Source: JBCCFK01 sp965262315
GTDB taxonomy: Bacteria > Actinomycetota > Acidimicrobiia > Acidimicrobiales > UBA8592
Assembly: GCA_965262315.1 (NCBI GenBank)
Contig: CBDHFJ010000134.1
Span: 1-64,000, forward strand
Length of the DNA: 64,000 bases
Direction: 5' to 3'
Part shown: piece after piece, positions 28,281 through 36,602 of the stretch
Numbering within the stretch: the stretch's first letter is position 1
Layout of the letters: every line of letters starts with the position of its first letter
The notes under the pieces: model-generated
Database searches by the model: none
Seen by the model: the letters and a program-made list of their open reading frames with translations, nothing else
Told to the model about the DNA's origin: nothing
Translations under genes and position numbers: made by a program

Positions 28281-30407
28281 ATGTCATCCGCAAATCCCGC
28301 AAAACCCGGTTTCGCATCCGTATCGCCGATTCCGTCGGATGTGAAAGGCCGATCGATGTTCTGGTTCGCCGCCACGACACTGTTGGGCGCGTTCTTGGTG
28401 TTCCAGGTCCAGCCGGTGATCAGCAAGTGTGTGTTGCCGTGGTTCGGGGGGACGCCGGCGGTGTGGACGACGTGCATGTTGTTTTTCCAACTGCTGTTAT
28501 TTGGTGGCTACTTGTATGCTCACCTGCTGCGGTCCTTCCTCAAGCCAACCGGACAGGCGTTGGTGCATCTGACGCTGCTTTGCTGCGCGGCACTGTTGCT
28601 ACCGATCGAACCGTCCGATGCATGGAAACCCGGCGGGAACGAGTCGCCTACGATCTATTTGCTGTGGATGCTTGCGGCCCATGTGGGGCTGCCCTATTTC
28701 GTATTATCCAGCACGGGTCCGTTGATCCAAGCGTGGCTCAGTTATCACGATGACAGTGATCGTGTTTATCGATTGTACGCGCTGTCCAACGCCGGCTCGC
28801 TGTTCGCGCTGCTCAGTTACCCGTTTGTTGTCGAACCGATGCTATCGGTTTCCAGCCAGAGCACGGCCTGGTCGTTGATGTTTTGTGGTTTCGTGCTTGT
28901 GCAAGGGGTCGTGGCGATTGGCTTGTTTCGCGTCGGAGATCGCGCGGCGGACAAGATGGTCGCGACGGCGACGGAATCACCCGATCGGATGGGACCGAAT
29001 TGGCAGACGCGAGTGTGCTGGATCGCGCTTCCGGCTCTGGCATCGACGATGTTGTTGTGCGTGACGAATCACGTTTGCCAGGACATCGCTGTGGTACCGT
29101 TTCTGTGGGTACTGCCGCTTAGCCTTTATTTGTGTAGCTTCATCATTTGTTTCGATTCGCCGCAGTGGTATCGGCCAAAGTTGACGGCGGTGATCACGCT
29201 GATCGCGATCGCCGCGATTCAACTGAAGGGATACGTGCCGAACCAGTTGACCCTGATTACGGAAGCCGTCGCATTCATGGTTTTGCTGATGGGCGTTTGC
29301 TTGTTGTGTCACGGCGAAGTCGCCAGACTGAAACCCCCGACTCGACATCTGACTCAGTACTACGCGATGTTGTCCGGCGGGGGAGCAATCGGTGGTCTGA
29401 TTGTCGCCATCCTTTGCCCCCTGTTACTGGACAGCTATGCCGAATTGACAATCGGCGTCAACTTGGTCACGACGCTCACGTTCTTGCTGTACTTCGCTTG
29501 CAGCGGATGGAAGACAACCTCTTACGATTGGTCCGAGGCATACCGTCTTCGGTACTGCGCCGTCGCGATCGCGGTCGTCCCGATCATCTACGGTCTGACC
29601 ACGGCCAATGAAGCGACGATCGCGCGGGAACGTAACTTCTTCGGAGTTTTGCGTGTCAATGTCGATGAACACGGAAAACACTTGATTCACGGCAGCACGA
29701 TCCACGGCATGCAGCGCACCGGTGAACACGCGATGCAGCCGACGACCTACTACGGACACCAAAGCGGCGTGGGGCTGGCGATCGAGGAGCTGCAGCGAAG
29801 CAAAGATTCCTTGCGAATCGGTGTGGTCGGCCTGGGGTGTGGTGTCTTGACCGCGTACGGACGCCCCAGCGATCAGTACGACGTGATCGAGATCAACCCG
29901 GCCGTCTTGGACATCGCTCAAACGCATTTCACGTTCATGCAGAATTGCCCATCAACGATTCGTCATCACCTCGGTGACGGGCGTTTGGTTTTGGAACGAA
30001 TGACGGGCGAGAAATTCGACATCCTGGTTTTGGACGCGTTTAGCAGCGACGCGATTCCGGCGCACCTACTGACTCGCGAAGCATTCGAATTGTTTCAAGA
30101 CCGCTTGCCGGCGGACGGGGTCTTGGCCGTCCATGTCTCCAATAAACACCTCGACCTGATCCCGCTCGTTCATCGAATGAGTCACGACGCGGGATTGACG
30201 AGCCGCGTGGTGCGAAACGAAATGGACCGAGAGATATGTATCTCGGGCGCTCATTGGGTGCTTGTCACGCGCGAGGGCCACGAGATTTGGCAGCGAGAAT
30301 CGATGGCCGAGTCGCAACCCGCGACGGCGGAAGAATTGGCTCGTGCGCCGCTTTGGACCGATCAAAACCACAACTTGGTCAGCGTCCTGCGAATCTGGGG
30401 CGAGTGA
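28281..30407 (+). CDS. fused membrane/spermidine-synthase-like protein
   Basis: 709 residues from MSSANPAKPG (28281). The N-terminal half has about ten hydrophobic helices starting FWFAATTLLGAFLVFQVQPVISK, with LPWFGGTPAVWTTCMLFFQLLLFGGY typical of the fused family. The C-terminal half is a methyltransferase-fold spermidine-synthase-like domain: GVVGLGCGVLTAYG (SAM-type loop), YDVIEINPAVLDIA, HHLGDGRLVLE, FDILVLDAFSSDAIPAHLLTREAF. These fusions are common in planctomycetes and proteobacteria, and their product is not established. The TGA at 30405-30407 lies right at the chimeric join; WTDQNHNLVSVLR before it looks like the natural family end, but the last few residues may be foreign. Confidence 0.88.
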   Translation: MSSANPAKPGFASVSPIPSDVKGRSMFWFAATTLLGAFLVFQVQPVISKCVLPWFGGTPAVWTTCMLFFQLLLFGGYLYAHLLRSFLKPTGQALVHLTLLCCAALLLPIEPSDAWKPGGNESPTIYLLWMLAAHVGLPYFVLSSTGPLIQAWLSYHDDSDRVYRLYALSNAGSLFALLSYPFVVEPMLSVSSQSTAWSLMFCGFVLVQGVVAIGLFRVGDRAADKMVATATESPDRMGPNWQTRVCWIALPALASTMLLCVTNHVCQDIAVVPFLWVLPLSLYLCSFIICFDSPQWYRPKLTAVITLIAIAAIQLKGYVPNQLTLITEAVAFMVLLMGVCLLCHGEVARLKPPTRHLTQYYAMLSGGGAIGGLIVAILCPLLLDSYAELTIGVNLVTTLTFLLYFACSGWKTTSYDWSEAYRLRYCAVAIAVVPIIYGLTTANEATIARERNFFGVLRVNVDEHGKHLIHGSTIHGMQRTGEHAMQPTTYYGHQSGVGLAIEELQRSKDSLRIGVVGLGCGVLTAYGRPSDQYDVIEINPAVLDIAQTHFTFMQNCPSTIRHHLGDGRLVLERMTGEKFDILVLDAFSSDAIPAHLLTREAFELFQDRLPADGVLAVHVSNKHLDLIPLVHRMSHDAGLTSRVVRNEMDREICISGAHWVLVTREGHEIWQRESMAESQPATAEELARAPLWTDQNHNLVSVLRIWGE

Positions 30408-30415
30408 TTCTCGTC
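30396..30415. other. join between planctomycete and actinobacterial DNA
   Basis: Within about 20 bases, codon usage, GC level and gene family origin all change. The left gene reads to 30407. On the other strand the actinobacterial sensor kinase reads VAADE up to about 30410 and then passes into antisense of the left gene (NHSPQIRR...), losing its ATPase domain. No insertion sequence, att site or tRNA is seen here. See findings. Confidence 0.9.
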
Positions 30416-31234
30416 CGCCGCCACGACGGTGCCGTCCAGCCGGGTCGATGCCGCAACCTCCTCGACCAGCAGGTCGAGCCGGAGGGGGGCCAGCCGGGGG
30501 ACGGCCTGGCCGGCCTCCAGCCGCGCCATCTCCAACAACGAGTTCACGCCGCTTCCGGCCCGTTCGGTGGCCACCTGGATCTCCGCCAGGGACCGCTGGT
30601 ACTCCCACGCCTCCCGTTCCCGCGACAACGCGTGGGAGGCAGACGCCTGGATCACCGCGAGCGGGGTCCGGAGCTCGTGGGCGGCGTCGGCGATGAAATC
30701 CCGTTGCTGGCCCATGGCCGCCTTCGCCGGCTCGAGTGACCGCCCTGCCAGGCGCCAGGCGACGAACGCGGCAGCGGCGATCATCCCGATGGCCGCCAGC
30801 GAGATGCGCCACTTCAGGCCCGAGATGTCGCTGACGAACCCGTCCATCTCGATCGCGGCCACCAGGAAGTCGTCGTTCTGCAGGTGGCGGGTCCCGGCCA
30901 TCCACGGCCCGTTCTGGTCGAACCGGAAGTAGTTCCGGCCCCCGTAGGAGGCGTTGGCATAGGCGAACAGCGGCGGTTCGACCCAGGTGTCACCGATCGG
31001 CTCGAAGCTCTCGTCAGCGGTGTTGACGTACCAGGTGTTGTTGGCGAGCCAGCCCTCAGGGGCGAGCTGCTCCAGGAAGACGTCCGAGATGAGTGTGTCC
31101 AGGTCGCGCTCGGCGGACTGGACGATCCGCTCCTCGCCCGCCCGCGCGGCGAGCACCGCCATCACGATCACCGCGACGGCCAACACCGCGGTGAACAGCA
31201 CCGTCAGCTGGACCCGGGTCCGGGCGAGGTTCAT
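30408..31234 (-). CDS. sensor histidine kinase, C-terminus lost at the join
   Basis: About 275 residues of genuine sequence from MNLARTRVQL (31234; a TTG lies three codons earlier). Layout: TM1 (9-31), an extracytoplasmic sensor region of about 110 residues, TM2 (about 144-166), and a HisKA domain with phospho-acceptor His186 in DAAHELRTPLAV. Then LRLDLLVEEVAAST, and the HATPase_c domain with its N and G boxes is missing because the sequence changes origin. Read alone it could not phosphorylate. Its partner regulator is directly upstream, 31 bases away, so the two form an OmpR-type pair. The intact gene surely continues in the real genome. Confidence 0.88.
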
Positions 31235-31265
31235 GCCCGACAACGGTACGGGGTGGTCGGGGCGG

Positions 31266-31934
31266 TCATCCGGTCAACTGGTAGCCGACCCCGCGGACCG
31301 TGTCGATCGGCACCTCCACGCCGGACACGGCCAGCTTGCGCCGCAGATTGGCGATGTGGACGTCGACCACGTTCGACAGGCCGTCGTAGTTGGCGTCCCA
31401 CACGTGCTCGAGCAACTCGGCGCGGGTCAGGACGGCGCCCGGGCGCCGCATCAGGTACTCGAGGAGGCTGAACTCGCGTGCGGTCAGGGGCACGACGATC
31501 GCGCCCCGCCATGCCGTGTGTGACGCAGGGTCCAAGCGCAGGTCGCCGACCTCCAGGATCGGCCCCGTGGTGTCCGGCGGCCGCCGCAGCAGTGCCCGGA
31601 CGCGAGCCGCGAGCTCCAGGTAGTCGAACGGCTTCGTCAGGTAGTCGTCGGCACCGGCATCGAGTCCGGCCACCTTGTCGTTCAGACCGTCCCGGGCCGT
31701 CAGCATCAACACCGGGACACGGACCTGGCGGTCCCGCAGGCGACGACACAGCGTGACCCCGTCCCCGTCGGGCAGACCGAGATCGAGGATCACCAGGTCG
31801 TAGTCGGCATGGTCGACCGCGTGGGATGCGCCGGCCGAGGTCGTCTCCAGATCGACGGCGTAGCCCTCCTCGGAGAGACCCCGGACGAGGATCTGTCCGA
31901 GCGCGATGTCGTCCTCGACCACCAGCAGCCGCAT
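31266..31934 (-). CDS. OmpR/PhoB-family response regulator
   Basis: 222 residues. Receiver domain with acidic pocket EDD (7-9), phospho-Asp51 in LVILDLGLPDGDG, Thr in LTARDG and Lys in YLTKPFDYLEL. C-terminal winged helix: REFSLLEYLMRRPGAVLTRAELLEHVWD and VVDVHIANLRRKL with VRGVGYQL. It activates or represses transcription after phosphorylation by the adjacent kinase. A perfect palindrome 35 bases upstream of the start (31969-31985) is a candidate autoregulatory site. Confidence 0.95.
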   Translation of the reverse strand: MRLLVVEDDIALGQILVRGLSEEGYAVDLETTSAGASHAVDHADYDLVILDLGLPDGDGVTLCRRLRDRQVRVPVLMLTARDGLNDKVAGLDAGADDYLTKPFDYLELAARVRALLRRPPDTTGPILEVGDLRLDPASHTAWRGAIVVPLTAREFSLLEYLMRRPGAVLTRAELLEHVWDANYDGLSNVVDVHIANLRRKLAVSGVEVPIDTVRGVGYQLTG

Positions 31935-31968
31935 CGGACCATGGTGGCATCACGTCGATGAAGTGAAC

Positions 31969-31985
31969 GTGAAGGCCGCCTTCAC
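31969..31985. promoter_or_regulatory. perfect palindrome in a divergent promoter region
   Basis: GTGAAGGC and GCCTTCAC are exact complements around one central C (17 bases). It lies between the OmpR regulator start (31934) and the DUF1800 gene (32020), 35 bases from each. OmpR-family proteins usually prefer direct repeats, so the binder might be another protein. Candidate operator only. Confidence 0.45.
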
Positions 31986-32007
31986 GATCACCTCACCGTG
32001 CCGTTCG

Positions 32008-32013
32008 TACGGT
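32008..32013 (+). promoter_or_regulatory. -10 element of an apparently leaderless promoter (DUF1800 gene)
   Basis: TACGGT fits TANNNT and ends six bases before the ATG at 32020, so transcription would start at or next to the start codon. No ribosome-binding site is present. The same spacing is seen at 47031 and 59149. Confidence 0.5.
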
Positions 32014-32019
32014 CGGCCC

Positions 32020-33282
32020 ATGGCATCGGAATCCGCTCGCATCGCCCACCTTCTCCGCCGCGCCACGTTCGGGCCCGTACCCGGTCAGGTCGAGGAGCTG
32101 ACCGACGCAGGCTACGACGGGGTGCTCGCCGGCCTCCTGGGAGAGAGCCCCCTCCCCCTCTTCGACGACCCGGTCACCGACGTGCCCGACGTGGCGAACA
32201 CCGGCGAGGGCGAGGACGAGCTGATCTCGTGGTGGATCGAACGGATGCGGTCGCCATGGTCGGGTCTGCACGAGAAGATGGTGTGGTTCTGGCACGGGCA
32301 CTTCACCAGCTCGATCGAGAAGTGCCCGGCACGGGCGCTGGCCGGCCAACACCGACTGGTGCGGCGCCACGCGCTGGGCAACTTCCGCAGCCTCGCCCGG
32401 GAGATGGTGACTGACCCGGCGATGTTGATCTACCTCGACGCCGCCGGGTCCCAGGGGTTCGCGCCGAACGAGAATCTGGCGCGCGAGCTGATGGAACTGT
32501 TCACGGTCGGGGCAGGCAACTACAGCGAGGCCGACGTGAAGGCTGCCGCACGGGCGCTGTCGGGTTGGTGGGTCGACTGGGACGCGGCCGAGGCCGGCAG
32601 GGACGAGGGCGCCGCCTACCCCGGCGCGATCCGGTTCCTCGGCCGCCGCGGCCGATTCACGCCGGCCGAGATCGTCGACGCGTTGTGTGACCTCGACGCG
32701 TGTGCAACCCACGTGGCCGCGGCGCTGCACCGGTTCCTGGTCGGTACCGAGCCCGGCCCCGAACGGCTGGAGGAGCTCGGCGCGCTGTTCCGGGCGGAAC
32801 GCCTGGAGATCCTTCCGCTGGTGGCCGAGATCCTGCGTTCGGCGGACTTCGAGGCGTCGATCCACGCTCGACCCCGCTTCCCCATCGAGTGGTTCGTCCA
32901 TGTCGCCAACGTGTTGGAGGTACCCGAGATCACCGAGGAACACCTCTGGGTGCTGGTCGAACTCGACCAGCTGCCCTTCCTCCCTCCGAACGTCGCCGGC
33001 TGGCCCGTTGGGGAGCGGTGGGTGTCGCCGAGCCTGGTCCTCGCACGGGGAACCGCGCTGTTCACGATCGCCGACTCGTTGGGAGACGACGGGCCGACCA
33101 CCTTCGGGTTCGACGAGGACGACCCCATCCCCGAGGTCCTGCGCCGTTGCGGCATCCACGACCCGGCGGACGAGACGATCGCCGCGCTCGACGAGGCCTA
33201 CTGGGCCCCCTTCGCGGCGGAGGAGGTCAACGCCCTCCTTGTCTACCTGGCCCTGAACTCACCCGATGTCGTCCTGGCCTGA
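32020..33282 (+). CDS. DUF1800 protein
   Basis: 420 residues from MASESARIAHLLRRATFGP, the classic DUF1800 opening (HLLRRATFG). Further family blocks: KMVWFWHGHF, NLARELMELFTVG (NxARELLEL), VKAAARALSGWW, and a C-terminal VPEITEEHLWVLVELDQLPFLPPNVAGWPVG (PPNVAGW). DUF1800 and DUF1501 genes are usually paired, as here, and the products are thought to act outside the cytoplasm; the function is not known. No signal peptide is seen on this protein, while its partner has one. Confidence 0.92.
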   Translation: MASESARIAHLLRRATFGPVPGQVEELTDAGYDGVLAGLLGESPLPLFDDPVTDVPDVANTGEGEDELISWWIERMRSPWSGLHEKMVWFWHGHFTSSIEKCPARALAGQHRLVRRHALGNFRSLAREMVTDPAMLIYLDAAGSQGFAPNENLARELMELFTVGAGNYSEADVKAAARALSGWWVDWDAAEAGRDEGAAYPGAIRFLGRRGRFTPAEIVDALCDLDACATHVAAALHRFLVGTEPGPERLEELGALFRAERLEILPLVAEILRSADFEASIHARPRFPIEWFVHVANVLEVPEITEEHLWVLVELDQLPFLPPNVAGWPVGERWVSPSLVLARGTALFTIADSLGDDGPTTFGFDEDDPIPEVLRRCGIHDPADETIAALDEAYWAPFAAEEVNALLVYLALNSPDVVLA

Positions 33283-33309
33283 CGCCGACCACCGAAACCG
33301 AGGAGCCCC

Positions 33310-34617
33310 ATGTCCCCCGCAGCCAATGACCCTGCCCCGGCCCACCCCCTGGACCGACGTCGCTTCCTGCAGTCCCTCGCGCTGGGTGCCGGCGGTGCGG
33401 CGCTCGGCCTGAGCGCCTGCTCCGACGGCGGAGACGGGCTGCCATTCGCCAGCGCTGCCGACGAGCCGGCACCACCGACGGCCACACCGGTGCCACCCGC
33501 CCCCGTCACAGCCGTCGGACCGTCGGAGGACCGGACACTCGTGGTCATCGAGCTCGAAGGCGGCAATGACGGCCTCGACACGGTGATCCCTCACAACGAC
33601 CCCCGATACGTCGACCTCAGGGCGACGGTCGGCGTCGACCCGGAGACGGTGCTGCCCATCGATGACGAGGTCGGGCTCAACCCCAATCTCGCCGGTCTGC
33701 ACGCGTCAGGCGTGGCGGTGCTCGAAGGGGTCGGCATGGCCGACCCGGACCTGTCGCACTTCGAGTCGTCACGTCGCTGGTGGACCGGTGACGTCACCGG
33801 TCAGGCCACGTTCTCGACCGGCTTCCTGGGTCGGCTCTGTGACCAGCTCGCCGCCGAGGAGCCCGTCACCGGCGTCTCGGTCGGCCGTGGAGCCTCGCCC
33901 ACGATGCGCAGCGACCACGCCGTCACCCTGTCGGTGCCCGACCCGTGGGCCGGTGGCGGCCTGACCGCCACCGACTGGCCGTTCGCCATGGCCGCCCGCC
34001 AGGGTCTGGCCACCATGGCATCGAGCGCGGATGGTGCCCCACTGCGGGCAGTCACCACCGAGAACATGGGACGGGCGCTGGATTTCCTGGACGTCCTGGG
34101 CTCGCTCCCGGACCGCGAGACCGACGCCTACCCGGGCAGCCAGATCTCGTATCAGCTCCAGACCTGCGCCCGCCTCCTGGCCGGCGACACCGGCATCCGC
34201 GTCCTCCACGTCCCGTGGGGGTCCTTCGACACCCACGACGACCATCGGGGCTCGCACGACTACCAGCTCAGGGAGCTCGACGAAGCCCTGACGGCCTTCC
34301 GCAACGACCTGGCCGACCTGGGGATGGCCGAGACCACGCTGATCGCCACCACCTCGGAGTTCGGACGACGCCCTGCCGAGAACAGCAACGGCACCGACCA
34401 CGGCACCGCGTCGACGATGCTCCTGGCGGGTCCGGTCACCGCCGGCCGTCACGGCGACGCTCCCTCGCTGCGAGCACTCGACGATGACGGCAATCTCGTC
34501 GCCACCGTGGGCATGGACGAGTACTACGCCACCCTGGCCGAGGCCTGGTTCGGCGTTGCGGCCGGCGACGTGCTGCCGGGCGCACCGGTCCCGATCCCGG
34601 GACTGATCCACGCCTGA
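33310..34617 (+). CDS. DUF1501 protein with TAT lipoprotein-like leader
   Basis: 435 residues. N-terminal leader: DRRRFLQSLALGAGGAALGLSACS combines a twin-arginine motif with a lipobox-like LSAC, so it may be an exported lipoprotein. A Pro/Ala linker follows. The DUF1501 body shows LVVIELEGGNDGLDTVIPHND, FESSRRWWTGD, HVPWGSFDTHDDH and TTLIATTSEFGRRPAENSNGTDHGTAS (EFGR..N..GTDHG). It is 28 bases after DUF1800, an operon. It belongs to a different DUF1501 branch from the planctomycete protein at 16333-17741; their shared family name is coincidence, not evidence that the two halves belong together. Confidence 0.92.
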   Translation: MSPAANDPAPAHPLDRRRFLQSLALGAGGAALGLSACSDGGDGLPFASAADEPAPPTATPVPPAPVTAVGPSEDRTLVVIELEGGNDGLDTVIPHNDPRYVDLRATVGVDPETVLPIDDEVGLNPNLAGLHASGVAVLEGVGMADPDLSHFESSRRWWTGDVTGQATFSTGFLGRLCDQLAAEEPVTGVSVGRGASPTMRSDHAVTLSVPDPWAGGGLTATDWPFAMAARQGLATMASSADGAPLRAVTTENMGRALDFLDVLGSLPDRETDAYPGSQISYQLQTCARLLAGDTGIRVLHVPWGSFDTHDDHRGSHDYQLRELDEALTAFRNDLADLGMAETTLIATTSEFGRRPAENSNGTDHGTASTMLLAGPVTAGRHGDAPSLRALDDDGNLVATVGMDEYYATLAEAWFGVAAGDVLPGAPVPIPGLIHA

Positions 34618-34660
34618 TCCGCCGGAGGAGGGACCCGCCGAGCGGGCCCACGGCGCCACG

Positions 34661-34676
34661 TACTCCCTGGGGAGTA
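34661..34676. promoter_or_regulatory. perfect palindrome TACTCCC-TG-GGGAGTA upstream of ABC/two-component operon
   Basis: A 16-base perfect inverted repeat 59 bases before the ABC ATPase ATG. A further half-site GACTCCC lies about 10 bases downstream. NarL-type regulators bind such short inverted repeats, and one is encoded in the same operon (37761-38429), so autoregulation is a fair guess. Confidence 0.55.
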
Positions 34677-34734
34677 GGGGCGAAGACTCCCTCGGGGGGA
34701 TTCGCTCGAGGCCTCGATTCCGCACGATGGGTGC

Positions 34735-35655
34735 ATGATCGAAGTCACCCACCTCACCAAGCGCTACGGCCAGACCCTGGCCGTCAACGACCTCAGCTTC
34801 ACCGTCGAGCCGGGCATCGTCACCGGCTTCCTGGGCCCCAACGGATCCGGCAAGTCCACAACGATGCGCATGATCCTCGGCCTCGACGCCCCCACCTCGG
34901 GCACGGCCACCGTCGGCGGCCGCCCGCTGGTGACCCACGAACGGCCCCTCACCTCGTTGGGCTTCCTGCTCGACGCCGGCGCCGTGCACCCCACCCGGTC
35001 CGCCTACGACCACCTTCGGGCGTTGGCGGTCACGAACAACATCCCGACCAGCCGGGTCGACGAGGTCCTCGACATCGTGGGCCTCGGTCAGGTCGGACGC
35101 CGCCGCAGCGGCGGCTTCTCGCTGGGCATGGGCCAGCGCCTCGGCATCGCCGCCGCCCTGCTCGGCGACCCCGAGGTCGTCATGTTGGACGAGCCGGTCA
35201 ACGGCCTCGACCCCGAGGGCATCCTGTGGATCCGCCACCTCCTGCAGGACCTGGCCGCCGAAGGTCGCACCGTGTTCGTCTCGTCGCACCTGATGAGCGA
35301 GATGGAGCTCATGGCCGAGCACTTCGTCATCATCGGCCAGGGCGCCCTCATTCGGGACATCTCCGCCGCCGACCTGCGCGCCATGGCGGTCGGCGAGAAG
35401 ACCCACGTGCGGGCCGACCGCCTGAACGACCTGGTCTCGCTGATGCGGGCCGACGGTGTCGAAGTCGTCTCGGCCGACCGAGAGACCGTGAGCGTCAGCG
35501 GCCTCGACGCCGCAGCGATCGGCGCCATCGCCCGTGACCACGGCATCGCACTGACCTCGCTGATCCCCGAACAGCGCTCGCTCGAGGACGTCTTCATGAG
35601 CCTCACCGCCGATGCCGTCCAATACCACGGCGGCTCGAACCGGACGGCTGCCTGA
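34735..35655 (+). CDS. ABC transporter ATP-binding protein
   Basis: 306 residues. Walker A GPNGSGKST (34-42), signature GGFSLGMGQRLG, Walker B VVMLDEPVNGLDPEG, and the switch His in FVSSHLMSEMEL. The signature reads SLGMGQ in place of LSGGQ, as is usual in this exporter branch (CcmA-like, bacitracin/drug-type). It powers the permease whose ATG overlaps its stop (ATGA). With the NarL-type pair that follows, this is a self-regulated efflux or envelope-stress module. Substrate unknown. Confidence 0.95.
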   Translation: MIEVTHLTKRYGQTLAVNDLSFTVEPGIVTGFLGPNGSGKSTTMRMILGLDAPTSGTATVGGRPLVTHERPLTSLGFLLDAGAVHPTRSAYDHLRALAVTNNIPTSRVDEVLDIVGLGQVGRRRSGGFSLGMGQRLGIAAALLGDPEVVMLDEPVNGLDPEGILWIRHLLQDLAAEGRTVFVSSHLMSEMELMAEHFVIIGQGALIRDISAADLRAMAVGEKTHVRADRLNDLVSLMRADGVEVVSADRETVSVSGLDAAAIGAIARDHGIALTSLIPEQRSLEDVFMSLTADAVQYHGGSNRTAA

Positions 35656-36602
35656 TGACCGTCTCCGCCCCTTCCGCCCCTTCCTCCCCTCAGATGTCCA
35701 CCCGAACCGACCACAGCGAGCACCCCATGACCACCCTCACCCCCGTCCCCACCACGTCCACCCGGGCCACCCTGACCCCCGTCCCCACCGAGGCATCCAT
35801 GTCGACCACCGCGGCTCCCCGCCCCACCACAGCGGGCAAGGTCCGCACCTGGAACGTCATCCGCAGCGAATGGATCAAGTTCTGGTCGGTCCGATCCACC
35901 TCCATCACCCTCATCGCCGCCGGCATCGCCACCGTGGCCTTCGGCATGATCTTCTCGGCGGTCGTCGACTCCGACGAGCAGGCCGGCCCCGCCGCCTTCC
36001 TCACCGACCCGGTGGATGTCGCCCTCGGCGGCATCGGCCTGACCGAGATGGTGATCGGCGTCCTCGGCGTGATGTTCGTCGCCGGTGAGTACTCCACCGG
36101 GCTGATCCGCACGGCGTTCGCCTCGGTCGGTCGACGAGGCCGGGTGATCCGGGCCAAGTCCGCCGTCATCGCCGCCTCGGTCCTCGGCGTGGCCCTCGTG
36201 GCCGTGACCGCCGCCATCGCCGCCGGTCAGGCCGTGTACGCAGGCAACGAACCCACCGTCCCGGTCACCGACGTCCTCGATGTCATCATGGGGACCAGCC
36301 TGTACCTGACCGGTATCGCCCTGATCGGCGTGGCCCTGGGCTTTCTGCTCCGGTCGACCGCAGCAGGCATCGGCACCCTGGTCGGCGGCGTCTTCATCGG
36401 CCCCAACCTGTTGAACCTGCTGCCCGACAGCGTGACCGACAGCTTCATGAAGTACCTGCCCTCCGAAGCCGGCTCTGCGATGATGACCCAGGTGTCCGAT
36501 CCCGACCTGCTGAGCCGAGGCGCCGGCTATGCCGTCTTCGCCGCCTGGGTCGTCGGCCTCCTGACCCTGGCAACCGTGCTGGTCAATCGGCGAGATGCCT
36601 GA
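35655..36602 (+). CDS. ABC-2-type permease
   Basis: 315 residues. The first 60 are Thr/Pro-rich and unstructured, so the true start may be one of the later Met codons (35727 or about 35800). Then RSEWIKFWSVRSTSITLIAAG, and about six TM helices including FVAGEYSTGLIRTAFASVGRRGRVIRAK, the conserved EYxxGLIR turn of the ABC-2 family. C-terminal TM ends VLVNRRDA. Partner of the upstream ATPase; overlaps the kinase gene by 8 bases. Confidence 0.9.
   Translation: MTVSAPSAPSSPQMSTRTDHSEHPMTTLTPVPTTSTRATLTPVPTEASMSTTAAPRPTTAGKVRTWNVIRSEWIKFWSVRSTSITLIAAGIATVAFGMIFSAVVDSDEQAGPAAFLTDPVDVALGGIGLTEMVIGVLGVMFVAGEYSTGLIRTAFASVGRRGRVIRAKSAVIAASVLGVALVAVTAAIAAGQAVYAGNEPTVPVTDVLDVIMGTSLYLTGIALIGVALGFLLRSTAAGIGTLVGGVFIGPNLLNLLPDSVTDSFMKYLPSEAGSAMMTQVSDPDLLSRGAGYAVFAAWVVGLLTLATVLVNRRDA

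Noticed and set aside
30396..30415. Genomic island or lateral transfer boundary
   Set aside because: No mobile gene, att repeat or tRNA, and more than 30 kb of coherent foreign backbone genes (parC-parE, tad) on one side. Chimerism is simpler.
33310..34617. The DUF1501 gene as proof that both halves come from one genome
   Set aside because: The two DUF1501 proteins differ in context (PSD1 versus DUF1800 partner) and in length and motifs; both lineages carry this family independently.
33769..35628. Long minus-strand open frame of 619 codons, and others such as 51653-54415 (920 codons) and 39243-41171
   Set aside because: They lie opposite well-recognised genes; in very GC-rich DNA the antisense frames stay open by chance. 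Compositions are skewed to Gly/Arg/Val/His/Asp with no family motif.
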